64,000 bases of DNA, from positions 1-64,000 of the forward strand of contig CAJXUA010000013.1 in assembly GCA_913060695.1 (NCBI GenBank), in the 5' to 3' direction. The first letter of the stretch is position 1, and every line of letters begins with the position of its first letter. The notes beneath the pieces are model-generated. The model was not told the DNA's origin, ran no database searches, and saw only the letters and a list, made by a program, of their open reading frames with translations. The translations under genes were made by a program, and so were the position numbers. Shown one piece after another: positions 8,479 to 18,765 of the stretch. Source of the DNA: an uncultured Gammaproteobacteria bacterium. GTDB taxonomy: Bacteria; Pseudomonadota; Gammaproteobacteria; Pseudomonadales; Pseudohongiellaceae.

Positions 8479-9819
8479 TCAGGAGAGGGTGTCTTTTTGA
8501 ATTCTTTGCTGCCAGGTCTGCACATTGCTGCGCAGGGCGTCTACATCGATGCTAGTCAGGGTGCCACCATCTACCAATAGCTTAGCGCCGACCCACACGT
8601 GACTTACTTGATGCGAGGCAGTGCTATAGACCAGTTGCGATACCGGGTTATAAAGGGGCAGCGAGTTGAGGCTATCCATGCGCACTGCGATCATGTCCGC
8701 GCACTTGCCTGCCTCTAATGAGCCAATCTGGCTGTCTAAGCCTAAAGCCTTCGCTCCGTTTATAGTGGCCATGCGCAGTGCCTGCAGTGCGGGCAAGGCA
8801 CTGGCGTCGCCTGCGACCGCTTTCGCAAGCAGGGCGGCGGTGCGCATCTCTGCAAACATGTCTAGATCATTGTTGCTCGCAGCGCCGTCCGTACCTAAGG
8901 CCACGTTAACGCCTGCGGCTTGCAGCTGCGCCACTGGGCAGAAGCCACTCGCTAGTTTTAGGTTCGACTCGGGACAGTGTACGACGCTCGCGCCGTTATC
9001 GCTCAGTAGTGCGATGTCTGCTTCATTTAATTGAGTTCCGTGTACGCACAGTAGCCGCGGGGAGATTAGTCCGAGCTCTGCAAGGCGTTGCATCGGGCGT
9101 TTGCCGCTGCTCGCCAGTGCGTCGCTGACTTCCTGTGCGGTCTCGTGGATGTGCATGTGGATGGGGATGTCTAGTTCTTCGGCGAAGGTGGCGATCTTTA
9201 ATAGAGGCGCGTCAGAGACCGTATACGGGGCATGGGGGCCGAAGGCCACGCTAATCAATGGATGATGTCTGTATTGATCATTCAGTGCGGTGGCCTTGCT
9301 GATGTACTCCTCTGAGTCTTGTGCCCAGGCGGTTGGGAAGTCGATTATCGGACAAGCCATTTGCGCACGCATGCCGATCTCGCTAGCGGCGCGCGCGGAC
9401 TCGTCGGGGAAGAAATACATATCCGCGAAACAAGTGGTGCCAGACAGAAGCATCTCCGCGATCGCCAATTGCGTGCCGTGGTAAACAAACTCTGCTGCTA
9501 CCCAGTGTCCTTCGAGGGGCCAGATATAGTCTTCGAGCCAAGATTTTAAGGGGAGGTCGTCTGCGGCGCCGCGCAGTAGGCTCATCGCGGCATGACCATG
9601 GGCATTGACCATGCCAGGCATTAATACATGCTCGGCTAAGGAGATTTCCGAGGCTGCGTTATAGAGCTTGGCGGCCTCGTCACTGGGCATCACGTCGATG
9701 ATGCGATCGCCCTTGATAACGACGCAGTGTTCGTCCAGCAGGGCGTGGCTGTCTTGGGCTCCAAGTACCCAGCGGGCGTGGACTATTAAATCGACTGACT
9801 CGGTGGAGATGCTAGGCAC
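8479..9819 (-). CDS. TRZ/ATZ-family amidohydrolase, MTA/SAH-deaminase-like
   Basis: Metal-dependent amidohydrolase resembling 5'-methylthioadenosine/S-adenosylhomocysteine deaminases. The metal ligands are visible in [14 protein letters not shown], in the HMHIHE strand and in [15 protein letters not shown], with HAPYTVSD between. In P. aeruginosa the gene in this position encodes an MTA deaminase, so purine salvage from methylthioadenosine is the likely role; exact substrate preference cannot be read from sequence. The start is GTG at 9819, with AAGGAGC 8 nt upstream. The length of 446 aa is normal. It ends 27 nt before the ubiG start on the same strand, so it may head this operon. Confidence 0.85.
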   Translation of the reverse strand: MPSISTESVDLIVHARWVLGAQDSHALLDEHCVVIKGDRIIDVMPSDEAAKLYNAASEISLAEHVLMPGMVNAHGHAAMSLLRGAADDLPLKSWLEDYIWPLEGHWVAAEFVYHGTQLAIAEMLLSGTTCFADMYFFPDESARAASEIGMRAQMACPIIDFPTAWAQDSEEYISKATALNDQYRHHPLISVAFGPHAPYTVSDAPLLKIATFAEELDIPIHMHIHETAQEVSDALASSGKRPMQRLAELGLISPRLLCVHGTQLNEADIALLSDNGASVVHCPESNLKLASGFCPVAQLQAAGVNVALGTDGAASNNDLDMFAEMRTAALLAKAVAGDASALPALQALRMATINGAKALGLDSQIGSLEAGKCADMIAVRMDSLNSLPLYNPVSQLVYSTASHQVSHVWVGAKLLVDGGTLTSIDVDALRSNVQTWQQRIQKDTLS

Positions 9820-10240
9820 CGCGAAGCTCCTTTTGCGAAATTTTTAAGGCCGCGATTATAGCGAAAGCTATGCTAAATAGCCCGTTTCCAAGATCGATCC
9901 GACAGTGGCCTATGTTTGCCTTTAAAAAACGCGTTTAAAGCGGTTTAAGTGCCTGAATTAGTGTCGGTTAGGCATTCGTTTGTGATAAGATCACTCACTT
10001 TAATTGAGAACGAAATTTGCCCGACTTTCTGCCTGGCTTGCCACTGTAGTTGATGCTGGCTCAAGCTCGAATTCGGAAGCGATTCGCCCTCCTGAAGCCC
10101 CCGGTTTACACCCCCTCAAACGCAGCGCGTATCAGGAGGGTTGTAAGTGCCGAATCTCGATGCCGTGTTGGTCGAGTGGTTTTCAGAATGTTCACATCCA
10201 ATGTCACAGAAGGCCACTGTTGTTAAGGGATTAGTGTTTT
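9820..10240. promoter_or_regulatory. Divergent intergenic region and long gyrA leader
   Basis: This 421-nt gap separates the divergent amidohydrolase and gyrA genes and should hold promoters for both. A TAAGAT-like -10 lies near 9987 but no good -35 is seen. A perfect 9-bp inverted repeat (CCCTCCTGA at 10087-10095 and TCAGGAGGG at 10132-10140) would form a 36-nt-loop hairpin in the gyrA leader. The right arm is itself a Shine-Dalgarno-like AGGAGG with no well-placed start codon. No reliable gene is visible here. Confidence 0.45.
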
Positions 10241-12853
10241 ATGTCTGAATTTGCAAAACAAGTAACGCCAATTTCGCTCGAAGCAGAGATGCGCGAGTCC
10301 TATTTGGCGTATGCGATGAGCGTAATCGTGGGCCGAGCTTTGCCAGATGTGCGCGATGGTCTAAAGCCCGTGCACCGTCGCGTGTTGTTCGCCATGAATG
10401 TCCTGAATAACGACTGGAACAAACCCTATAAGAAATCAGCCCGTGTAGTGGGCGATGTAATCGGTAAATACCACCCCCACGGCGATAGTGCCGTATACGA
10501 CACCATCGTGCGTATGGCGCAGGATTTCTCGCTGCGCTACACCTTGGTAGACGGGCAGGGTAACTTCGGCTCCGTCGACGGCGACTCCGCTGCCGCAATG
10601 CGTTATACCGAAATCCGCATGGCCAAGATCTCCCACGACCTGATGGCCGATCTAGACAAAGAGACTGTCGATTTCTCGGATAACTACGATGGCACCGAGA
10701 GGATTCCAGATGTATTTCCAACGCAAGTGCCCAATCTTCTAGTCAACGGCTCCTCCGGTATTGCCGTAGGCATGGCGACGAATATTCCGCCCCATAATAT
10801 GCGGGAAGTTGTGGACGCCTGTGTGGCCTTGCTCGACAACGAAGACATCACAATCGACGAGCTAATGGAGCATGTCCTTGGCCCAGACTTCCCCACAGCA
10901 GGCATAATTAATGGCCGCGCGGGCATCGTCGAGGCCTATAGAACAGGGCGTGGGCGCATCTATATGCGCGCACGTGCTGAGATCATCGAAGACCAGAAGA
11001 CCAACAAGCAAACCATCATCGTTACCGAGATTCCGTATCAGCTCAATAAGTCTCGCCTAATCGAGCGTATCGCCGAATTAGTGAAGGAGAAGAAGCTCGA
11101 GGGCATCACAGAATTGCGCGATGAGTCCGACAAAGACGGCATGCGCATCGTGATCGAGTTGCGTCGTGGCGAGGTAGGCGAGGTGGTGTTGAATAACCTC
11201 TACGCTCAGACCCAGATGCAGTCGGTATTCGGCATTAATATGGTGGCTTTGGTGGATGGTCAGCCTAAGCTTTTGAATCTAAAAGAAATTATAGAATGCT
11301 TTATTCGCCATCGCCGTGAAGTAGTGACGCGCAGAACAGTCTATCTGCTGCGCAAAGCACGTGAACGTGGTCATATCCTCGAAGGTTTGGCGGTTGCACT
11401 TGCCGATATCGATGCGGTGATTGCGCTGATCAAAGAGTCTCCGACCAGTGCCGAGGCGAAAGAGAAGTTGATCGCACGCGCCTGGCGCGGAAGCAGCGTT
11501 CTGCAGCTATTAGGTGATGCCGGTGCCGACGCCTGTCGTCCTGAAGAATTGCCCGCTGAGTTTGGCATGCGTGGCGACGATTACTATCTCTCGCCCGCTC
11601 AGGCGCAAGCGATTCTCGATCTAAGACTGCACAGACTTACCGGTTTGGAGCAGGAAAAACTGATTAATGACTATCAAGAGTTGCTGCGCCAGATTGCCGA
11701 TTATCTCGACATTTTGGGCAGTGAAGTGCGACTTTTCTCGGTAGTTCGCGAAGAGCTCGCGCAAGTGCGTGAGAATTACGGCGACGACCGTAAGACCGAG
11801 ATCACTACCTCGCAACTCGACTTGTCTATGGAAGACCTCATCACTGAGGAAGACCGAGTGGTCACGATATCTCGCAGCGGTTATGCGAAGTCACAGCCAC
11901 TGGCAGATTATCAGGCGCAGCGTCGCGGCGGCATGGGCCGGGCGGCGGCATCTGTAAAAGACGAAGATGTTGTTGAGCACCTCTTGATTGCCAGCAGTCA
12001 TGACACGCTACTGTGCTTTACCAGTACCGGCAAAGTCTATTGGCTGCGCGTTTTCAATATTCCATTGGCGAGCCGCACTTCCCGTGGCAAGCCCATCGTC
12101 AATATTCTGCCTCTGGAAGAGGGTGAGCATATCACCAGCATGCTGCCTATCCGCGAGTACACCGAGGGTTGGCATGTATTCATGGCGACATCTATGGGTA
12201 CCGTGAAGAAGACTGCCCTGACTAGCTTCTCGCGACAGCGCAGCGTGGGTCTGCGTGCCATCGAATTAGACGAAGGCGATAGCTTGATTGGCACTGCGCT
12301 GACCGATGGCGAGCGCGACATTATGCTCTTTAGCAGCAGCGGCAAGACCATTCGCTTCCGCGAGTCCGATGTGCGCGAAATGGGCCGTACGGCACGAGGC
12401 GTGCGCGGTATTCGCCTTGCCGAGGGTCACGAGATGATCTCGCTGATCATTCCTGAGGACGGCAAGCAGGTGCTCACCGTTAGCGAAAACGGCTATGGCA
12501 AGCGCACAGTTACTGAGGACTTCCCCACTTATGGCCGCGGTGGTCAGGGTGTAATCGGCATGCAGGCGAGTGAGCGCAACGGCCGCTTAGTAGGAGCTAC
12601 TCAGGTGGATGACGGCGACGAGATCATGTTGATCTCCGATCGCGGCACCATGGTGCGCACGCGCGTCGATGAGGTCTCGGTTCTGAGTCGTAATACACAA
12701 GGTGTGCGTCTTATTAAGCTGAAGACAGACGAGAAGCTTGTTGGTCTGGAGCGTGTTGATGAGCCTGCAGAAGCTGTCGACTTTGAAGGCGACGACGCAG
12801 ATGTCGATACAGAAGCCAAACCTGTAGCCGATGAGAATTCGTCCGAGGAGTGA
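10241..12853 (+). CDS. gyrA: DNA gyrase subunit A
   Basis: Breakage-reunion subunit of the type II topoisomerase that introduces negative supercoils. The active-site tyrosine is Y122 in [10 protein letters not shown]. The quinolone-determining residues S83 and D87 are of the wild type (GDSAVYD). The winged-helix/tower region is followed by a six-bladed C-terminal DNA-wrapping domain with the GyrA box QRRGGMG at about residue 555. The tail is acidic. The length of 870 aa is normal. AAGGGA lies upstream of the ATG. The gene is followed after only 41 nt by pheA; the usual serC is missing between them. Confidence 0.98.
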   Translation: MSEFAKQVTPISLEAEMRESYLAYAMSVIVGRALPDVRDGLKPVHRRVLFAMNVLNNDWNKPYKKSARVVGDVIGKYHPHGDSAVYDTIVRMAQDFSLRYTLVDGQGNFGSVDGDSAAAMRYTEIRMAKISHDLMADLDKETVDFSDNYDGTERIPDVFPTQVPNLLVNGSSGIAVGMATNIPPHNMREVVDACVALLDNEDITIDELMEHVLGPDFPTAGIINGRAGIVEAYRTGRGRIYMRARAEIIEDQKTNKQTIIVTEIPYQLNKSRLIERIAELVKEKKLEGITELRDESDKDGMRIVIELRRGEVGEVVLNNLYAQTQMQSVFGINMVALVDGQPKLLNLKEIIECFIRHRREVVTRRTVYLLRKARERGHILEGLAVALADIDAVIALIKESPTSAEAKEKLIARAWRGSSVLQLLGDAGADACRPEELPAEFGMRGDDYYLSPAQAQAILDLRLHRLTGLEQEKLINDYQELLRQIADYLDILGSEVRLFSVVREELAQVRENYGDDRKTEITTSQLDLSMEDLITEEDRVVTISRSGYAKSQPLADYQAQRRGGMGRAAASVKDEDVVEHLLIASSHDTLLCFTSTGKVYWLRVFNIPLASRTSRGKPIVNILPLEEGEHITSMLPIREYTEGWHVFMATSMGTVKKTALTSFSRQRSVGLRAIELDEGDSLIGTALTDGERDIMLFSSSGKTIRFRESDVREMGRTARGVRGIRLAEGHEMISLIIPEDGKQVLTVSENGYGKRTVTEDFPTYGRGGQGVIGMQASERNGRLVGATQVDDGDEIMLISDRGTMVRTRVDEVSVLSRNTQGVRLIKLKTDEKLVGLERVDEPAEAVDFEGDDADVDTEAKPVADENSSEE

Positions 12854-12872
12854 GTTAGCTTTCGCTAGCTCA
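12851..12872 (+). other. Hairpin at the gyrA stop codon
   Basis: A 9-bp stem with one G-U pair (TGAGTTAGC, loop TTTC, GCTAGCTCA) includes the gyrA stop codon. There is no following T-run, so it is not a standard terminator. It may protect the gyrA mRNA end, limit read-through into pheA, or be a scar of lost serC sequence. Confidence 0.4.
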
Positions 12873-12894
12873 TTCATTAATTCGAGAAACTGCC

Positions 12895-13749
12895 TTGTCT
12901 GATTTAAAGCAAAACAAACCGAAGGGCGCTCTCGTCGCCTTTCTCGGACCGCTGGGTACTTTCTCCCATGTGGCGGTGGATCAGTATTTCGGTGTCGACG
13001 CGCATAAGCACAGCGTCGCCACAATCGACGATGTGTTCGCAGAGGTGGAGGCGGGCAACGCGCAATATGGCGTTGTGCCGGTTGAGAACTCGACCGAGGG
13101 TGCCGTCAATAATACCCAAGACTGTCTTGTCGATACTTCTTTGCAGATTATCGCCGAAGTAGTGATCCCCATCGAACACAATTTCCTGATGCAACAAGGT
13201 GCCTCGACCGCGTCCATTAAGCGCATCGTCTCCCATCGACAGTCGCTAGCGCAGTGTCGTGGCTGGCTAGCGGAGCATTTCCCGCAGGTGGATAAGCTTG
13301 AGGTGGCGAGCAATGCAGAGGCTGCGCGTCTGGCCTCTGTGGATCCGCATACTGCAGCGATAGCGGGACTGCGCGCCGCAGAACTCTTCTCTTTACAGGT
13401 CTTGCATGCGCGCATCCAGGATCAGCAGAATAACTGCACCCGTTTCCTAGTGTTAGCGAAAGACCCAGTGGCGCCGAGCGGGCGCGATAAGACCTCAATT
13501 TTGGTCTATACCGAGAATAAGCCCGGCGCTCTGTTCCGCATTCTAGAACCCTTCGACACTTTTCAGGTCAGTCTTACCAAGATCGAGACTCGCCCAGCGA
13601 GGGACAGCGTATGGGCCTATGTCTTCTTTATCGATTTCGAAGGACACATAGAGGACAGCGCGGTGCGTCAGGTGTTCGAACAGTTGCAGGGGCGGACGGT
13701 CAAGATTAAGCGATTAGGGTCCTATCCCATGGCTAAGGTGGGCTCATGA
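12895..13749 (+). CDS. pheA: Prephenate dehydratase, monofunctional (no chorismate mutase domain)
   Basis: Converts prephenate to phenylpyruvate in phenylalanine synthesis. The dehydratase domain starts almost at once with FLGPLGTFSH and includes VVPVENSTEGAVN, HRQSLAQC and the NCTRFLVL region. A C-terminal ACT domain (ENKPGALF, then KIETRP) should bind phenylalanine for feedback inhibition. At 284 aa it lacks the roughly 80-residue N-terminal AroQ chorismate mutase present in the Pseudomonas P-protein. The start must be TTG at 12895: an in-frame stop lies at 12856 and no ATG or GTG precedes the domain. The stop overlaps tyrA in an ATGA arrangement. Confidence 0.93.
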   Translation: MSDLKQNKPKGALVAFLGPLGTFSHVAVDQYFGVDAHKHSVATIDDVFAEVEAGNAQYGVVPVENSTEGAVNNTQDCLVDTSLQIIAEVVIPIEHNFLMQQGASTASIKRIVSHRQSLAQCRGWLAEHFPQVDKLEVASNAEAARLASVDPHTAAIAGLRAAELFSLQVLHARIQDQQNNCTRFLVLAKDPVAPSGRDKTSILVYTENKPGALFRILEPFDTFQVSLTKIETRPARDSVWAYVFFIDFEGHIEDSAVRQVFEQLQGRTVKIKRLGSYPMAKVGS

Positions 13750-15326
13750 GCGCGCTGAAGGATATGCGCGTACTCATTGTTGGTCTGGGTCTTATTGGAG
13801 GCTCCGTTGCCCGTGGTCTGCGTAGTCGTGGCTTGTGTAAGGCTATCGACGCCTGCGGCCGCGACCCAAGACCGCTGCAGTTGGCAGCCGAAGAGGGTGT
13901 GATCGACGCATGGTCGACGGACTTGAGCGAGCTTGTGCCGCAGGCCGATCTTATTCTAATTGCAGTGCCTACCCTGAGTGTGCGGCGCATCTTGAGTTTG
14001 ATTGCCCCGAATTTAAGCGCACACACCATCGTGACCGACGCGGCAAGCGTGAAGGGCAGTGTGATCGAAGACCTGCGCGTAGTGTTTGGCAAGATTCCTA
14101 GCAAGTTTGTGCCGGGGCATCCGATCGCAGGCTCCGAGCAAAGCGGCTATGAGGCCTCCAACGAGCACCTATACGCCGATCGCAAGGTGATACTGACTCC
14201 AGTGGAGGAGACTGATGCACAGGCTCTGAGCGCAGTGCTGGCACTTTGGCAGGGCTTGGGTGCGCAGGTTAGCAATATGAGCGTGCGCGACCATGATGCC
14301 GTGCTTGCCTCTACTAGCCATCTTCCGCATTTGCTCGCCTATTCCCTAGTGAACACCTTGAGCTCACAGTCTCTGACTGATGATATCTTTCGCTATGCCG
14401 CCGGCGGTTTCGCAGGCTTTACACGAATTGCAGGCAGCGACCCGGTCATGTGGCGCGATATCTTCTTGGCCAACGGCCCTGCGACTGTAGCGGTCTTAGA
14501 CTCCTATACCGCCGAGCTCGCCCGCATGCGCGAGGCCTTGCTAAGCGGCGACGGCGAATTCCTAGAGGGTGCATTTATCAAGGCAAAGGCTGCCCGCGCC
14601 CGTTTCGTAAAACAGTATTTCAAGTCAGAACAAGGCTGCGCCATGCAGACACAAACCCCAGTATTGGCCATCGATGGCCCCGGTGGCTCGGGAAAGGGCA
14701 CTATAAGCGCTCAGCTAGCGCAGTTACTGGGTTGGCACTATCTAGATAGTGGGGCTCTCTACCGCCTGCTGGGTATTGCCGCCCAGCGCGCAAGGGTGGC
14801 AACTGATGACGCCACAGGCCTGCTGGCCCTCTTAGGGGGTATTGATATCCGCTTCGAGGCTAGTGATGGCAGTGTTTGGCTGGGTGAGGACGAAGTCTCA
14901 TCTGAGCTACGCCAAGAGGCGGCGGGGGCTCTAGCGTCCGAGGTCGCTGTTGTGCCCGAGGTTCGAGCCGCATTATTGGCCCGCCAGCACCAGTTTAGAC
15001 AAGCGCCGGGTCTGGTGGCCGATGGCCGCGACATGGGGACGGTCGTATTCCCCGACGCATTGCTAAAAGTATTTCTGACAGCTAGTCCCGAAGAGCGTGC
15101 AAATCGTCGTTATAAGCAGTTGATTGCAAAGGGGATTGATGTTAATCTCTCCGCCCTTTTTCTGGATATCAAGGCCAGAGACGAGCGCGATAGTAACCGC
15201 GCGGCCTCTCCTTTGAAACCTGCGGATGATGCCATAGTGGTGGACACCACTGACCTTTGCATCGAACAAGTGGTAGCTACAGTCCTCGAAATGGTCCGTC
15301 AACGCTTGCCGATGACAGATAATTGA
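13746..15326 (+). CDS. tyrA-cmk: Fused prephenate dehydrogenase - cytidylate kinase
   Basis: One uninterrupted frame encodes two enzymes. Residues 1 to about 290 are TyrA: NAD motif GLGLIG (13-18), HPIAGSEQSG and the STSHLPHLLAY histidines, which convert prephenate to 4-hydroxyphenylpyruvate. Residues from about 305 to 526 are cytidylate kinase: P-loop GPGGSGKGT with K317, YLDSGALYR and DGRDMGTVVFPDA, which phosphorylate CMP/dCMP. The join is only about 15 residues. In Pseudomonas TyrA is fused to AroA, with cmk as the next gene; here AroA is absent and TyrA runs straight into Cmk. An in-frame ATG at 14643 (M300) could allow separate Cmk, but its ribosome binding site is weak. The start overlaps pheA by 4 nt. 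Confidence 0.93.
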   Translation: MSALKDMRVLIVGLGLIGGSVARGLRSRGLCKAIDACGRDPRPLQLAAEEGVIDAWSTDLSELVPQADLILIAVPTLSVRRILSLIAPNLSAHTIVTDAASVKGSVIEDLRVVFGKIPSKFVPGHPIAGSEQSGYEASNEHLYADRKVILTPVEETDAQALSAVLALWQGLGAQVSNMSVRDHDAVLASTSHLPHLLAYSLVNTLSSQSLTDDIFRYAAGGFAGFTRIAGSDPVMWRDIFLANGPATVAVLDSYTAELARMREALLSGDGEFLEGAFIKAKAARARFVKQYFKSEQGCAMQTQTPVLAIDGPGGSGKGTISAQLAQLLGWHYLDSGALYRLLGIAAQRARVATDDATGLLALLGGIDIRFEASDGSVWLGEDEVSSELRQEAAGALASEVAVVPEVRAALLARQHQFRQAPGLVADGRDMGTVVFPDALLKVFLTASPEERANRRYKQLIAKGIDVNLSALFLDIKARDERDSNRAASPLKPADDAIVVDTTDLCIEQVVATVLEMVRQRLPMTDN

Positions 15327-15442
15327 TCGAACGTTTTAATCGCGCTGTTTCCGATTTCACCAGCCTAAGTCGGTTGCAGCGTATTTAGTAATAGCCCCGC
15401 GCTAGCTGGAGTGCGGTTTGTAATGAAAACACAGGATAAATA

Positions 15443-17119
15443 ATGACTGAAAGTTTCGCTGAATTATTTGAAGAAAGTTTGAACGATATTGATATGACAC
15501 CTGGTGCTATTGTCACAGGTGTTGTTATTGCGATTGATTCGGATTGGGTGACAGTCCACGCAGGTTTGAAGTCCGAAGGCGTTATCGCACGCAATGAATT
15601 CTTCGACGAAGACGGTTCATTCACACTCGTAGTGGGTGATTCGGTAAAGGTAGCTCTGGAATCTGTTGAAGACGGTTTCGGTGCAACACGCCTTTCTCGC
15701 GAGAAAGCTAAGCGCGCTGAATCGTGGATGGATCTTGAAGCAGCGTTCGAGAAAAACGAAGTGGTTATGGGTGTCATTAACGGTAAAGTCAAAGGCGGCT
15801 TCACTGTTGATTTGAACAACATCCGTGCCTTCCTCCCAGGTTCATTGGTAGACGTGCGTCCAATCCGCGACACGACTCACCTGGAAGGCCAAGAGCTAGA
15901 ATTCAAACTGATCAAACTCGATCAGAAGCGCAACAACGTGGTGGTTTCACGTCGTGCCGTACTGGAAGCAGTCAGCACTGAAGAGCGCGATGAATTGTTA
16001 GCGCAGTTGCAAGAAGGTATGTCTGTTAAGGGTGTTGTTAAGAACCTGACTGACTACGGTGCTTTCGTAGATTTGGGCGGTGTAGACGGCCTGTTGCACA
16101 TCACTGATATGTCTTGGAAGCGCATCAAGCACCCAAGCGAGATCGTGAATGTTGGCGACGAGATTCAAGTTAAGATTCTGAAGTATGACCGTGAGCGTAA
16201 CCGCGTTTCTCTGGGCCTCAAGCAATTGGGCGAGGATCCATGGGTCGCTATCAAGGCGCGTTACCCTGAGAAGTCCATCGTTAAGGCTACTGTAACCAAC
16301 CTGACTGACTACGGTTGTTTCGCAGAGCTGGAGCAGGGCGTTGAAGGTCTGGTACACGTTTCTGAAATGGATTGGACGAACAAGAACGTTCACCCATCTA
16401 AAGTCGTACAGCTTGGTGACGTTGTAGACGTCATGATTCTGGACATCGACGAAGAGCGTCGTCGTATCTCTCTTGGTATCAAGCAGTGCTACCAGAATCC
16501 ATGGGATCGCTTCGCAGACGCATTCAAGAAGGGCGACAAGATCAGTGGCAGCATCAAGTCCATCACTGACTTCGGTATCTTCATCGGTCTGGAAGGCAAC
16601 ATCGATGGCCTAGTGCATCTGTCCGATATTTCTTGGGACGAGCCAGGCGAAGAAGCGGTACGTGCTTATAAGAAAGGCGACGAGATTGAGACAGTTATCC
16701 TGTCTATCGACTCCGAGCGTGAGCGCATTTCTCTGGGCATCAAGCAATTGTCTGACGATCCATTCGTTAGCGCATTGGGCGAGTTCGAGAAGGGCAGCAT
16801 CGTGAAGGGTGTCGTTGCTTCTGTTGATGCGAAAGCTGCAAACATCGCGCTGAAAGATGGCGTTGAAGGTGTACTGCGCGCTTCCGAAATCAGCCGCGAT
16901 AAAGTTGAAGACGCACGTAACGTCTTGAAAGAAGGCGACGAAGTTGAAGCTAAAGTAATCAGTGTAGATCGCAAGAGCAGAGTCCTTGGACTGTCTATTA
17001 AAGCGATCGAAATTGATGACGAGAAGTCTGCAATTCAAGACCACAAGAATCAGGAGCCGAGTGCTTCTTCACCGACCACAATCGGTGACCTGATTAAAGC
17101 AGAGATGGAAAAGAAGTAA
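15443..17119 (+). CDS. rpsA: 30S ribosomal protein S1
   Basis: Largest ribosomal protein, which helps recruit and unfold mRNA on the 30S subunit. Six S1/OB-fold repeats are visible. The central ones carry the recurring pattern of [10 protein letters not shown], then [10 protein letters not shown], then RISLGIKQ. The length of 558 aa matches the gammaproteobacterial protein. The ATG is preceded by AGGATAAAT. The 116-nt leader after tyrA-cmk probably has its own promoter, and S1 is known to repress its own translation in E. coli. cmk-rpsA-ihfB is a widely conserved order. Confidence 0.98.
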   Translation: MTESFAELFEESLNDIDMTPGAIVTGVVIAIDSDWVTVHAGLKSEGVIARNEFFDEDGSFTLVVGDSVKVALESVEDGFGATRLSREKAKRAESWMDLEAAFEKNEVVMGVINGKVKGGFTVDLNNIRAFLPGSLVDVRPIRDTTHLEGQELEFKLIKLDQKRNNVVVSRRAVLEAVSTEERDELLAQLQEGMSVKGVVKNLTDYGAFVDLGGVDGLLHITDMSWKRIKHPSEIVNVGDEIQVKILKYDRERNRVSLGLKQLGEDPWVAIKARYPEKSIVKATVTNLTDYGCFAELEQGVEGLVHVSEMDWTNKNVHPSKVVQLGDVVDVMILDIDEERRRISLGIKQCYQNPWDRFADAFKKGDKISGSIKSITDFGIFIGLEGNIDGLVHLSDISWDEPGEEAVRAYKKGDEIETVILSIDSERERISLGIKQLSDDPFVSALGEFEKGSIVKGVVASVDAKAANIALKDGVEGVLRASEISRDKVEDARNVLKEGDEVEAKVISVDRKSRVLGLSIKAIEIDDEKSAIQDHKNQEPSASSPTTIGDLIKAEMEKK

Positions 17120-17188
17120 TCTGCTTACGTGCTCGTATCCAATTGCAGTGTTGTCATAGATCGCAGCGTAATTAACAGGAAATAGGCC

Positions 17189-17488
17189 ATGACCAAGTCT
17201 GAACTTATTGATCGAATTGCAGGAAAGCAAAGTCAGTTATCATCGAAAGATGTTGAGTTGTCAGTAAAAGCAATTATTGAATATATGTCTCAGGTTCTGT
17301 CGGAGGGTGGTCGTATCGAGATACGGGGTTTCGGTAGTTTTTCACTACACTACCGAATTCCTCGCGTAGGACGCAATCCTAAAACTGGCACCCCAGTGGC
17401 GCTCAGTGGCAAGTACGTTCCTCATTTCAAACCTGGTAAGGAGTTGCGTGATCGCGTCAACCTCAGTCTGGAAACATATCCGAGCTAA
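17189..17488 (+). CDS. ihfB: Integration host factor subunit beta
   Basis: DNA-bending HU/IHF-family protein that pairs with IhfA (also encoded in this window, at 32857). The family signature [16 protein letters not shown] and the DNA-intercalating arm with RNPKTG are present. At 99 aa it has the standard size. It follows rpsA by 69 nt and is closed off by a strong terminator just downstream. Confidence 0.97.
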   Translation: MTKSELIDRIAGKQSQLSSKDVELSVKAIIEYMSQVLSEGGRIEIRGFGSFSLHYRIPRVGRNPKTGTPVALSGKYVPHFKPGKELRDRVNLSLETYPS

Positions 17489-17523
17489 ACATTGGGTAAT
17501 CCCTAAATGTTAGATCGGAAAAT

Positions 17524-17560
17524 AAAACGGCGAACCCGCAAGGGTCTCGCCGTTTTTTTT
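17524..17560 (+). terminator. Rho-independent terminator after ihfB
   Basis: A GC-rich stem (AACGGCGA/TCGCCGTT outer part, ACCC/GGGT inner part, GCAA tetraloop, one bulged C) is followed by a run of eight T. This is a strong intrinsic terminator closing the rpsA-ihfB unit. Confidence 0.9.
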
Positions 17561-17573
17561 CGCCCGGTCTGCG

Positions 17574-17579
17574 TATAAT
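17574..17579 (+). promoter_or_regulatory. Perfect -10 box upstream of lapA
   Basis: TATAAT lies 14 nt after the ihfB terminator and 43 nt before the lapA start. The -35 region overlaps the terminator T-run and is not a good match, so the promoter call rests on the -10 box and the position. Confidence 0.5.
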
Positions 17580-17621
17580 TGGGCAACGCTCAAACAAACT
17601 CTCCACAAGGAGATCGTCTAA

Positions 17622-17936
17622 ATGACTAAACTCGTGCGCATCATCGCTTGGTGCTTCATGTTCTTCGTGTTCGTCGCCAGCATTGTATTCTCCTATGCCA
17701 ATCCAGAACCCATAGCGCTGTCATTCGGTTTTACGACGCTCGACCCGCAGCCCTTGGCGGTCTGGGTCGTTTCCGCTTTCGCCATCGGTGGGCTCTGTGG
17801 CGTGCTGCTAGGAGTAGGCTTAGTGCGGAATTTACGTTTGCGTTTAGAGATACGGCAGCTGCGCTCGCAATTGTCCAAGGCGCAGCAAGACTTGGCGACA
17901 TATAAAATACAGCAAGAGACTACAGTGGTGGGCTAG
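17622..17936 (+). CDS. lapA: Lipopolysaccharide assembly protein LapA
   Basis: Small inner-membrane protein with two N-terminal transmembrane helices (about residues 5-25 and 45-68), an intervening NPEPIALSF loop and a C-terminal cytoplasmic coiled coil ([21 protein letters not shown]). This is the LapA/YciS (DUF1049) layout. In E. coli LapA works with LapB to adjust LPS synthesis through FtsH-dependent turnover of LpxC. The ATG follows an AAGGAG site. In E. coli the order is lapA-lapB-pyrF; here pyrF follows directly after 29 nt and lapB is missing. Confidence 0.9.
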   Translation: MTKLVRIIAWCFMFFVFVASIVFSYANPEPIALSFGFTTLDPQPLAVWVVSAFAIGGLCGVLLGVGLVRNLRLRLEIRQLRSQLSKAQQDLATYKIQQETTVVG

Positions 17937-17965
17937 GGCCCGAATTTAAAAACGGAGCAAAATCG

Positions 17966-18694
17966 ATGACAAATACAGCCGTAGATACTAAACGGATTAT
18001 TGTGGCTTTGGACTTTCCTGATGTGCCAACGGCACGCCAATTGGTGGCACAGTTAGACCCTTCACTTTGTCGAGTGAAGATTGGCAAGGAGTTGTTTACG
18101 CGTTGCGGCCCAAGTTTTGTCGAAGAGTTGGTCTCACAAGGCTTCGATGTCTTTCTAGATCTTAAGTACCACGACATCCCCAATACGGTTGCCAAGGCTG
18201 TGAGCGCGGCGGCGCAGCTAGGGGTATGGATGGTGAATGTGCATGCCAGCGGCGGCCGCGCCATGATGACGGCGGCGCGCGAGGCTGTTGAGGCGAGCGC
18301 CCATAAGCCCTTGCTGATTGCCGTGACGGTTCTTACTAGCATGGCGCAATCTGACCTACTTGAGGTCGGTGTGAACGGCACTCCCGAGGAGCAGGTGCTC
18401 AAGCTTGCGCGCCTGTCTCAGGACTGCGGTATGGATGGCGTGGTGTGCTCCGCTGCGGAGACGTCCATCCTCGCCTCACAGCTGGGTAAGGACTTCGTGT
18501 TAGTCACCCCGGGTATTCGCCCTGCGGGAGACGCGGCTAACGATCAGAAGCGCATCGTGACCCCGGTAGATGCGATTGCGGCAGGCAGTCATTATCTGGT
18601 GATCGGCCGTCCAATTAGCCAGGCTGCGAATCCTGGCGAGAAACTTAAAACAATCCTTGCGCAACTCGATGGCAAAATTGGCAATCTTTGCTAG
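17966..18694 (+). CDS. pyrF: Orotidine 5'-phosphate decarboxylase
   Basis: Last step of UMP synthesis: decarboxylates OMP to UMP. The TIM-barrel signature [11 protein letters not shown] carries the catalytic K/D pair, and the phosphate-binding segment near the C-terminus (VTPGIRP, then [11 protein letters not shown]) is typical. The length of 242 aa is normal. It probably shares the lapA promoter. No other pyrimidine genes are near, except that the fused Cmk upstream acts on the same nucleotide pool. Confidence 0.96.
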   Translation: MTNTAVDTKRIIVALDFPDVPTARQLVAQLDPSLCRVKIGKELFTRCGPSFVEELVSQGFDVFLDLKYHDIPNTVAKAVSAAAQLGVWMVNVHASGGRAMMTAAREAVEASAHKPLLIAVTVLTSMAQSDLLEVGVNGTPEEQVLKLARLSQDCGMDGVVCSAAETSILASQLGKDFVLVTPGIRPAGDAANDQKRIVTPVDAIAAGSHYLVIGRPISQAANPGEKLKTILAQLDGKIGNLC

Positions 18695-18765
18695 ATTCAT
18701 AAGTGCAGTGATTGTGCTGCACTTACCTTAAACTCCATGGACTGGAAAACGAAAAGGAAACCATC

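Noticed and set aside
10004-10234. A 76-codon frame upstream of gyrA
   Set aside because: Non-ATG start, no ribosome binding site, odd composition and overlap with the leader inverted repeat; it resembles no known family.
13746-15326. TyrA-Cmk fusion as a sequencing frameshift artefact
   Set aside because: Both domains read in the same frame with no overlap or degenerate stretch at the join, and Cmk's own natural Met is in frame; one error would not produce this. Kept as a real fusion pending read checks.
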